A stretch of 64,000 bases of DNA from Dehalococcoidia bacterium. Its GTDB lineage: Bacteria > Chloroflexota > Dehalococcoidia > SM23-28-2. Shown here piece after piece: positions 24,099 to 31,697 of this stretch; position 1 is the first letter of the stretch, and every line of letters begins with the position of its first letter. Position numbers and translations under genes: made by a program. The stretch is from positions 1 to 64,000 of the forward strand of contig JAUWYP010000005.1 of assembly GCA_030615765.1 (NCBI GenBank). Direction: 5' to 3'. The notes below the pieces were generated by a model, which was given only the letters and a program-made list of their open reading frames with translations, had not been told where the DNA came from and did not search any database.

Positions 24099-25343
24099 AT
24101 GACCATGCCGTTCCGCTTCAAGGGTCGGGCGATGTTGCTTGGCCTGACGCTGCTCCTCGCTCTGGCTCTGCTCGCCGTGGCCTGCGGCGACGAGGAGGAA
24201 GAGGGCGAGGTCAAGGACATCGAGCGAAGCCCGGAGACGCCCATCGTCATTCCCGCCGGCGAGCCGATTGTCGTCGGCGTGTCGGCGGCGCTGACCGGGC
24301 CCACTGAGACGCAAGGCACCGAATCTCGTGACGCTACGGTGGTGGGCGTGGCGCGGTGGAAAGAGGCGAACGGCGATCAGATCAAGGGACACGATATTGA
24401 GGTCCACGCCGCGGATGACGGATGCTTTGAGGCCGATATCACTGCCCTGGCTGCGGAACGACTGCTGCGCGTCGAGGGCCTGGTGGGGGTTATCGGGCCC
24501 ATGTGCAGCGACGGTACGGCGGCTGTCATTCGGACCTACGCAAATGCGGGGATCGTGATGATCTCGGGCTCTGTCACCCGGACGGACCTGACGCTCATTC
24601 AGCCGGAGCCCAAGTTCTTCTTCCGCACCGCCTACACGAACGCGGGAGAGGGCGCCCTCCAAGCTCGCTACGTCACCGCACGACTTGAGGCCGCTACGGC
24701 CTACGTGATCGACGACAGCGAGATCTACGGCGAAGACCTGGCGAATGCAGCGCAGGACGCGCTGGAGGAGAGCGGGCATGCGGTGACCCGCGAGAGTATC
24801 GTACCGGGGGCTGTCGACTTCAGCGATCTGGCCGGCCGGATCGCCGCCGACAACCCGGACGTGGTGATCTTCGAGGGGTTCAATCCTGAGGGTGCGCTCC
24901 TCTACCGTCAGCTTCGGGACGCCGGCTACAGCGGCCCGTTTATCGGCAGTGACGGCACGCTGTCAGTGCCGGACTTCATCGAGCCGGTGGGCGAACTAGC
25001 TGAGGGTGTGGTTTTCGCTGGCTGCTCGCTGGCGTTGCCGGAGGAGTTCCTGGCTGACTACGTCGATATCGTCGGCAGCGAGCCCGTGACCGCCTTCCCG
25101 GCGCAGTACGCAGACGCTGCGACGATCCTTCTGGACGCTGTGGCGGAGGTGGCGGTGGAGCAGGCGGACGGGTCACTGGTGATCGAGCCGCTGGAGCTGC
25201 GCGACGCCGTCAGCATGCCGAAGCTGCTGGCCGGGGTGTCCGGCGCCATCGCCTTCGACGAGAACGGCGACCGCCTGGCTGAGAGCTCAGGCCTCGTGAT
25301 GTGCGAGGTCGAGGGCGGCGAGTTCGTCAACCTCCGCTTCTAG
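24099..25343 (+). CDS. Branched-chain amino acid-type ABC substrate-binding lipoprotein
   Basis: A 414-residue type I periplasmic binding protein (Peripla_BP_6). A signal peptide ends in the lipobox LAVAC near residue 28, followed by a Glu-rich tether (DEEEEGEV). The mature domain starts IVVGVSAALTGPTET and includes GVIGPMCSDGTAAVIRTYANAGIVMIS and PDVVIFEGFNPEGALLYRQLRDAGY, all standard for LivJ-like receptors. The ATG at 24099 is 6 bases after GGAGGT; ATG 24105 and TTG 24096 are alternatives. No permease or ATPase genes of a LIV system are adjacent, so it is an orphan receptor here. Confidence 0.85.
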   Translation: MTMPFRFKGRAMLLGLTLLLALALLAVACGDEEEEGEVKDIERSPETPIVIPAGEPIVVGVSAALTGPTETQGTESRDATVVGVARWKEANGDQIKGHDIEVHAADDGCFEADITALAAERLLRVEGLVGVIGPMCSDGTAAVIRTYANAGIVMISGSVTRTDLTLIQPEPKFFFRTAYTNAGEGALQARYVTARLEAATAYVIDDSEIYGEDLANAAQDALEESGHAVTRESIVPGAVDFSDLAGRIAADNPDVVIFEGFNPEGALLYRQLRDAGYSGPFIGSDGTLSVPDFIEPVGELAEGVVFAGCSLALPEEFLADYVDIVGSEPVTAFPAQYADAATILLDAVAEVAVEQADGSLVIEPLELRDAVSMPKLLAGVSGAIAFDENGDRLAESSGLVMCEVEGGEFVNLRF

Positions 25344-25420
25344 CGCTTGCAGCCCAAGGATAGCAGGCCAGGGATATCCACCGATGGCATTGACATTCCA
25401 GCGAGAAAGGACGTAGAGAG

Positions 25421-27733
25421 ATGACATCACCCGCTTCTCAGGGAGGCCAGTCCTTTACCTCACGCATCGCCATGTGGAGCGCCCGCCATCGCAAGGCCAT
25501 AGCCCTCGGCTGGGTGCTGATCGTCGTCGTCGCGCTGGGGACCTGCTCCGTGGTCCCCGCCGACACGGACATCGAGATGGACGTGCCCGGCGAGGCCGGG
25601 GAAGCCCTCGATCTGTACCAGGAGCGGTTTGGCCTGGAGGAGACCGGCGAGGCCCAGGAGTTCGTCGTCTTCTCACACCCCTCCCTCACCGTCGACGACC
25701 CGGCGTATGAAGAGACGGTCACGGGGCTCATGGCGGACCTCAGAGCTCTCGTGGCGGAGGAGACGACTGTCGTTGGCGGCACCACTGTCGTCTCCGACAA
25801 GCGAATCGTCTCCGGGACGCGGACCTTTTACGGCACCGGCTTGTCGCGAGAGGAGGCGCTGGAGCGGGACCTGTTCGTCGCAAGCAACGAGACTGGCGGT
25901 GACGTTACCTTCGCCATGGTCGACCTCGAGGGCGAGCTTGAGGACGCGGTTGACAACATCGATCCGGTCCTCGACGCCGTCGCCGAGGCAGAAGCGGCGT
26001 CCGACGGGTTTGAGATCTTCATCGGGGGCGACGCCTCGCTCAACAAGCAGATAATGGAGATCGTCGAAGAGGACTTCGGCCGCGCCCTGGTCCTGAACCT
26101 GCCGATTGCCTTCCTCATCCTCTTCCTGGCCTTTGGCGCGGTGGTGGCGGCCTCCGTGCCGCTGGCCCTGGCCTTCGCGGCGGTAATAACCGCGAACGGC
26201 ATCCTGGCCATCGTCAGCCAGTTTTATCCCTTGGAAATGGCATACCAAGAGATGGTGCTCCTGATGGGCCTGGCCACCGGCATCGACTACGCCCTGTTCG
26301 TCGTCACCCGCTACCGTAGGGAGCGTAGGGCCGGGCGCTCCAAGGAGGAGGCGTTACAGGTGGCCAGCGGCACCTCGGGCAAGGCGGTCGTCTTCGCCGG
26401 CATGACCGTGCTCTTGGCCATCAGCGGGATGTTCGTGGTGGACAACGCAGTCTTCACCAGCCTGGCCCTGGCCGCCATCGTTGTTGTGGCACTTGCGATC
26501 GTCATGTCCGTGACCCTCCTGCCGGCGCTCATCGCCATGCTTGGCGACAACATAGACCGACTCAGCCTACCCTTCCTGGGTCGTGGCACCGGCGAGGGAG
26601 GTGGAGTGTGGGGCTTCATCGCCGACCAGGTGCTGGCACGGCCAGCCATCTTCGCTACCGTCACCGTCGTAGTCCTGCTGGCGGTGGCGGCGCCGTACCT
26701 GACCCTGAATCTCGGCTTCAATGGCCCCAGAAGCTTCTCCGACGACGCGGAAGGCAAGAAGGCCCTCATCGCCCTGGAGGAGAACTTCACCATCGGCCTG
26801 ATGCAGCCAGCTGTGGTCGTTGTCGACGCCGGGGAGAAGGAGAACGTGTTCGCAGCGGACATTCAGGCCTCGGTGGCCGAGCTGGTGGAGTTGGTTGAGC
26901 GGGAAAGCCGCACGCCGGAGAGTCCCGACGAACCCTATGGAGCTGTGGCCCAGGAGCCAGATTTCAACGACGCCGGCGACACGGAGGTGATCGCCATTCC
27001 CATCAACGCCGACTCCGGCGACCCCGAGGCGATCGACGCTGTGAACCGCCTCCGCGACGAGTTGGTCCCGGCTGCCTTCGAGGATAGCCCGGCGGAGGCC
27101 CTGGTGACCGGCAACACGGCCTTCAACATCGACTTCAAGGACGACATCATCTTCAGGACTCCCTTCGTCTTCGCTATGGTGCTCGGGCTCGCCTTCATCA
27201 TCCTGCTGGTGATGTTCCGGTCAATCGTCATCCCCATCAAGGCGATCATCCTCAACCTGCTGTCGGTGGGCGCAGCCTACGGAATCCTGGTGCTCGTATT
27301 CCAGGAGGGGTGGCTGCTGGAAGGGATACTGGACTTCGAGGCTACCGGCATCATCGAGTCGTGGCTGCCACTATTCCTGTTCGCCATCCTGTTCGGTCTG
27401 TCCATGGACTACCACATGTTTGTCCTCAGCCGGATCAAGGAAGCCTATGAGGGGGGCATGAGCAACGAGGAGTCGGTGTCGGTTGGCATCAAGGCCACCG
27501 CCGGCGTGATCACCAGCGCGGCGGCCATCATGGTGGCGGTGTTCTCCATCTTCGCCTTCATGCGACTCATGGGCATGAAGCAGTTCGGCCTGGGGCTGGG
27601 TGTTGCCGTCCTTATCGACGCCACCGTGATCCGCTCGATCCTGCTGCCGGCCAGTATGAAGCTCCTCGGCGATTGGAACTGGTACCTGCCCTCTTGGCTG
27701 GAGTGGATCCCCAGGGTCAAGATGGCGGAGTAA
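25421..27733 (+). CDS. MMPL family RND transporter
   Basis: A 770-residue membrane protein with two related halves: one membrane helix, a large exposed domain, then five helices, repeated. The first helix bundle has MGLATGIDYALFVVTRYRRER and the second LFGLSMDYHMFVLSRIKEAY, the Asp-Tyr pairs that carry protons in MMPL proteins. In actinobacteria such proteins export lipids to the envelope; in Chloroflexi the cargo is not known. It follows the binding lipoprotein by 77 bases and could share its transcript. Confidence 0.88.
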   Translation: MTSPASQGGQSFTSRIAMWSARHRKAIALGWVLIVVVALGTCSVVPADTDIEMDVPGEAGEALDLYQERFGLEETGEAQEFVVFSHPSLTVDDPAYEETVTGLMADLRALVAEETTVVGGTTVVSDKRIVSGTRTFYGTGLSREEALERDLFVASNETGGDVTFAMVDLEGELEDAVDNIDPVLDAVAEAEAASDGFEIFIGGDASLNKQIMEIVEEDFGRALVLNLPIAFLILFLAFGAVVAASVPLALAFAAVITANGILAIVSQFYPLEMAYQEMVLLMGLATGIDYALFVVTRYRRERRAGRSKEEALQVASGTSGKAVVFAGMTVLLAISGMFVVDNAVFTSLALAAIVVVALAIVMSVTLLPALIAMLGDNIDRLSLPFLGRGTGEGGGVWGFIADQVLARPAIFATVTVVVLLAVAAPYLTLNLGFNGPRSFSDDAEGKKALIALEENFTIGLMQPAVVVVDAGEKENVFAADIQASVAELVELVERESRTPESPDEPYGAVAQEPDFNDAGDTEVIAIPINADSGDPEAIDAVNRLRDELVPAAFEDSPAEALVTGNTAFNIDFKDDIIFRTPFVFAMVLGLAFIILLVMFRSIVIPIKAIILNLLSVGAAYGILVLVFQEGWLLEGILDFEATGIIESWLPLFLFAILFGLSMDYHMFVLSRIKEAYEGGMSNEESVSVGIKATAGVITSAAAIMVAVFSIFAFMRLMGMKQFGLGLGVAVLIDATVIRSILLPASMKLLGDWNWYLPSWLEWIPRVKMAE

Positions 27734-27775
27734 CCTCCCCGGAGGGCGCCCCTGCGGCTCTCCCGTCCACTGGCA

Positions 27776-27940
27776 TCAGGGCCAGATGTGGTCGGTGGAT
27801 GGAGCTGGGAGCACGGCCCCCGGCAGGATCAGAACCATCCCCTCGATGGCGTTATCGGGGGAGGTGAGGCCGTTGGGGGCGAAGGCCAGGATGCTCTCGA
27901 CGTCGATCTGGTAGAGGGCGGCCTGTCTGTCAACGGTGAG
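27776..27940 (-). pseudogene. Remnant of a LysM domain
   Basis: On the minus strand a short frame reads LTVDRQAALYQIDVESILAF, then APNGLTSPDNAIEGMVLILPG and a stop, which is the second half of a LysM peptidoglycan-binding motif (alpha helix, Asn region, GMVLILPG last strand). The first strand and the GDT part are degraded (HSSLTVDR) and there is no credible start, signal peptide or enzymatic domain around it. I read it as the decayed end of a LysM or LysM-peptidase gene. The rest of the gap 27734-28138 shows no gene. Confidence 0.45.
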
Positions 27941-28138
27941 CGAGCTGTGCCGTAGTCTCTGGCATGGCGGCATCCCTGCGTATCGCCAGCGGTGCTAGAA
28001 TGATCGCCGGACAGTCGGATAGGCCGCCGCTCAACGAGTTCCCAAAGAGGGCAACGCTGGTGCGACTGTAACGCGCGGTTAATAGGGGCGTCTCAACTTA
28101 TGGTCAAGTAAGATCCGAGGAGGGTAACGCTGAGGAAA

Positions 28139-30349
28139 GTGGCGAAGCTGCTTCCGCTTTTCCTGGTATTGCTGGTCGTCTGCAGCTTCTCGGCGCAGGC
28201 TGACGATGTCCCTCTGGGGGCAACGCATGGTGCCCTCGAGGGTGCCCCGCCGGCGCAGGAAGCCGTTGATGTTGCTTCGAGCTGTGGTGAGGGCGCTCTC
28301 GGAATGGCAAACCCCGCTGCTGTCTACTGTCGCGAGCTAGGGTATGAATACGAAATAGTTGATACGGCTAGCGGGCAGTACGGAGTCTGTGTTCTCCCAG
28401 ACAACAGTAGATGCGCCGGCTGGAGTTTCTTAGAGGGTAGGTGCGGAGGAAGCTACTCGTATTGCGCGAGACAAGGCTACGGTTCGATAACAAGGACGGA
28501 CGGCAGCAATCCTTTCTCCAGAGCGTACAGTGTTTGCGTTCACGACCAAGAAGAGATCGGTGCTGCTACAGAGTTGATGGGCTTGAGCGAGAAGACCACC
28601 AAAGGAAGCCTTCCCGTAGCACAAAGCCCAACTCCTCCGGAAGAAGGGGGTTCGGTAGGGAGCCCACCTTCCTTCGACTGGAGGAATTACAACGGACAGA
28701 ACTGGATGACTTCTGTGAAGAACCAGGGGTCGTGCGGCTCTTGCTGGGCATTTGCTGCTGTTGGTGTAGTGGAAGCGGTATTCAACATCGGTACAGGTAA
28801 TCCTGACCTTGACCTGAACCTGTCGGAAGAGTATCTGGTGGCCGATTGCCTACCCTACAACAGTTGCTGCGGTGGCTGGATGGATACGGCTTTTGGCTTC
28901 ATCAAGGATAGCGGGATCCCAGACGAGGGTTGTCTTCCGTACGTTGATCAGTATAGCTGCACATGCGGCGATCATACCTGCGATTCGAATTGTACATATA
29001 ACAGTTCGGGTGTTTGCAGCGATGAAACCTGCTCTCACAGGTGTTCCGACTGGCAAAGCAAGTTGCTAACAATAGATGATACCGGTGGCGTCCCATCCAG
29101 TCAGAGTGAAATAAAGCAGAGTGTTGTTGACAAGGGACCTCTTTCAGTTGCCATGGGTTGGGGCTCTGGCTATGGTGGCTATTGGGATGGAGACATCTAC
29201 AGATGTACGTATGATTCTGGCATCAATCACGGTGTGATCATTGCTGGATACAGCGACGCCGGTGGCTACTGGATCGTCAAGAACAGCTGGGGTACCTCTT
29301 TTGGTGCTGGCGGGTACTTTAAGGTCGGCTATGGGGAGTGCGCCATTGAGAACTACGTGTCCTATGCGGTCCCAGGCGCACCACCTGGCCAGTACGAGCT
29401 GACCATGCAGGTCTCGCCGCCAGGCAGCGGCACGACCAGCCCCTCCGTGGGGGACCACTGGTACGACAGCGACACCAGCGTGGACGTCTCCGCCAGCGCC
29501 AACTCCGGCTTTGACTTCGACCGCTGGAGCGGGGACTGCTCGGGCACCAGCCCCGCCACCTCCGTCTACATGGACTCGAACAAGACCTGCACCGCCAACT
29601 TCTGCCACGAGGGGTGCCTGTGCTACGCCAGCAGCGATACCCCCATAGCCATCCCGGACCTAGACACCATCAACTCCAGCATCAACGTGCCCGACGGTTT
29701 CACCATCGACGACGTCAACCTCACCCTGGATATCACCCACACGTGGGATGCAGACCTGTCCGTTTACCTGATCTCGCCTCAGGGCACGCGGGTGGAGCTG
29801 TTCACGAACGTTGGCGGTTCGGGTGACAACTTCACCAACACAACCCTGGACGATGAGTGCGCCACGCCAATCAGTTCCGGCAGCGCGCCCTTCACGGGCT
29901 GCTACCAGCCGGAAGGAACGCTGTCGGACTTCGATGGGGAGAACTCGTCGGGGGTATGGACCCTTGAGGTTACCGATACCGCGGGGTGGGACACTGGCAC
30001 TCTCCAGTCATGGAACCTCGAGTTGTGCGGAGAACTGGGCCCGGACGTCGATGGCGACTCTGACGATGACGGGTTCGACGACGGCGTAGAGTCCTACGTC
30101 GGCACCGATCCTTTGGACGATTGCCCTGACGATCCGACCGACGATGCGTGGCCGCCAGACCTGGACATCGACACAGAGGTTGACATCGCCGACGTCCTGA
30201 AGTTCAGGCCGCTCTTCCTCTTGGGGTTTCCCTGCGACGGGGACCCGGGGTACGACAACCGCTTCGACTTGAACGCCAACGGCTGCATCAACATTGCCGA
30301 CGTGCTCCTGTACAAGCCGATCATCATGACCCAGTGCACGAACCCGTAG
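28139..30349 (+). CDS. Secreted papain-like (C1) cysteine protease with P domain and dockerin-like tail
   Basis: About 736 residues. After a signal peptide (to about residue 21) comes a DUF333-like module (NPAAVYCRELGYEY, GVCVLPDN, CAGWSFLEG), then the C1A catalytic domain: Cys202 in QGSCGSCWAF, His364 in GINHGVIIAGY and Asn382 in VKNSWGTSFGAGGYF. Next are a bacterial repeat module (SPPGSGTTSP...WSGDCSG), a proprotein-convertase P/Homo B domain (IPDLDTINSSINVPDG to SWNLELCGE), and two dockerin-like calcium repeats (DIDTEVDIADVLKF, DLNANGCINIADVLLY). A GTG start is given; a CTG at 28130 has a better-placed GGAGGG. GC content is lower than in its neighbours. Confidence 0.9.
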   Translation: MAKLLPLFLVLLVVCSFSAQADDVPLGATHGALEGAPPAQEAVDVASSCGEGALGMANPAAVYCRELGYEYEIVDTASGQYGVCVLPDNSRCAGWSFLEGRCGGSYSYCARQGYGSITRTDGSNPFSRAYSVCVHDQEEIGAATELMGLSEKTTKGSLPVAQSPTPPEEGGSVGSPPSFDWRNYNGQNWMTSVKNQGSCGSCWAFAAVGVVEAVFNIGTGNPDLDLNLSEEYLVADCLPYNSCCGGWMDTAFGFIKDSGIPDEGCLPYVDQYSCTCGDHTCDSNCTYNSSGVCSDETCSHRCSDWQSKLLTIDDTGGVPSSQSEIKQSVVDKGPLSVAMGWGSGYGGYWDGDIYRCTYDSGINHGVIIAGYSDAGGYWIVKNSWGTSFGAGGYFKVGYGECAIENYVSYAVPGAPPGQYELTMQVSPPGSGTTSPSVGDHWYDSDTSVDVSASANSGFDFDRWSGDCSGTSPATSVYMDSNKTCTANFCHEGCLCYASSDTPIAIPDLDTINSSINVPDGFTIDDVNLTLDITHTWDADLSVYLISPQGTRVELFTNVGGSGDNFTNTTLDDECATPISSGSAPFTGCYQPEGTLSDFDGENSSGVWTLEVTDTAGWDTGTLQSWNLELCGELGPDVDGDSDDDGFDDGVESYVGTDPLDDCPDDPTDDAWPPDLDIDTEVDIADVLKFRPLFLLGFPCDGDPGYDNRFDLNANGCINIADVLLYKPIIMTQCTNP

Positions 30350-30552
30350 GGTAATCGAGCCCAGCCAACGTTCGTGCGAGGCTGCCTTTCCGTCGCGCCC
30401 CTGCCCTCTCTCTGCTGGCCAAGCCATCGTGTAGTTGGTGGTCGTGCTGCGGTGGCCCTAGCTTCTTCTCTTGCTAACCTCCGGGGCTGCGAGTAGGATG
30501 GCCGCAGGCGCATCGCCCTCACGTGGGCGCTAGTTGAGACGGAGGACGTCCC

Positions 30553-31524
30553 ATGAAGGCTGTCGTCATCGATGAGTTTGGCGGTCCCGAGGTCTTGCAG
30601 TACCGGGACGTGCCTGATCCCTCGCTGTCCCCGGCGTCGGTCCTCGTTGAGGTGCGGGCGGCGGGGGTCAACCGGGGTGACCTGCAAGTGCGTGCTGGCG
30701 AGTTCGCAGTCGAGGAGCAGCCGTTGCCTCTGATCGTCGGCTGGGAGGTAGCCGGCGTAGCGAAGGCCGTCGGCGACCTAGTTCAGCACGTGCGGGAGGG
30801 CGACCGCGTGGTGGCGATGATGCCGTCGGGCGGGTACGCGGAGCTGGCGGCACCGATTGCCCAGGCGGTCGTGCCCATTCCCCAGTCGCTAAGCTTCGAG
30901 GAAGCGGCGGGCATTCCGGTCGTGTTCATGACGGCATGGTTCGCCCTGGTAAGGAAGGCGGCTCTCCGCGCCGGCGAGACGGCGCTCGTCCAGGCGGCGG
31001 GCTCGGGCGTGGGCATGGCGGGCGTCCAGATCGCCAAGCACGTCGGAGCGCGGGTGATAACCACCGCGGGCTCCGAGGAGAAGCTGGCGCGGGCCCGCGA
31101 GCTGGGCGCGGACGAAACCATCAACTATCGAACGGGCGACTTCGGTGAAGCGGTCAGGGCCATGACCGGCGGCCGCGGGGTCGATGTCGTGCTGGAATCA
31201 GTGGGAGGGCGGACCCTGGTCAAGAGCATCGAGCTCCTGGCGAGCGGCGGGCGCCTGGTCTCCGTGGGCAACAGCTCGCAGGAGCCTGTGTCGATCGACG
31301 CGGCGCTGCTGGTCGAGCGGGACGTGTCCCTATTAGGTCTCTATATGGGCAGTGAGCTGCTCAGGTCCGGCGCGATAGAGGAGTTTCAGAAGGTGGTGGA
31401 CCTGTGCGGCCGCGGCGAGCTGAAGGTGATCGTCGACCGAGTGCTGCCGCTGGCGGAGGCAGCCGCGGCCCACGGCATCCTGGCCGAGCGGGCGAACTTC
31501 GGCAAGGTCATCCTCAGGCCGTAG
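30553..31524 (+). CDS. Zinc-independent quinone oxidoreductase (MDR family)
   Basis: A 323-residue medium-chain reductase. N-terminal GroES-like part (MKAVVIDEFGGPEVLQYRDV) and Rossmann NADPH-binding part (VQAAGSGVGMAGVQIAKHVGARV, TAGSEEKLARARELGADETINY) follow the QOR/crotonyl-CoA-reductase-like pattern; the catalytic zinc ligands are absent. It likely reduces quinones or enones with NADPH. SD is GGAGGACGTCCC before the ATG. Confidence 0.88.
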   Translation: MKAVVIDEFGGPEVLQYRDVPDPSLSPASVLVEVRAAGVNRGDLQVRAGEFAVEEQPLPLIVGWEVAGVAKAVGDLVQHVREGDRVVAMMPSGGYAELAAPIAQAVVPIPQSLSFEEAAGIPVVFMTAWFALVRKAALRAGETALVQAAGSGVGMAGVQIAKHVGARVITTAGSEEKLARARELGADETINYRTGDFGEAVRAMTGGRGVDVVLESVGGRTLVKSIELLASGGRLVSVGNSSQEPVSIDAALLVERDVSLLGLYMGSELLRSGAIEEFQKVVDLCGRGELKVIVDRVLPLAEAAAAHGILAERANFGKVILRP

Positions 31525-31660
31525 GGGCCCTTCGCAACGCGGGACATCATCTGCTCACGTGAGTGGATGCTTCCGTTTGGGAGCGCCTGCCGCTCGCCAG
31601 ACGACAGCGGGGGTAGGGTAGGCTGGGAAAGCGGCCATAGCTCCAATCCCCCGCGGGCGC

Positions 31661-31666
31661 TATAAT
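31661..31666 (+). promoter_or_regulatory. Candidate -10 box of the glycyl radical enzyme gene
   Basis: A perfect TATAAT 31 bases before the ATG at 31698. No -35 at usual spacing, so only the -10 supports this. Confidence 0.35.
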
Positions 31667-31697
31667 TGGGGCAGTTTGTCGCCATATCAGGAGATAG

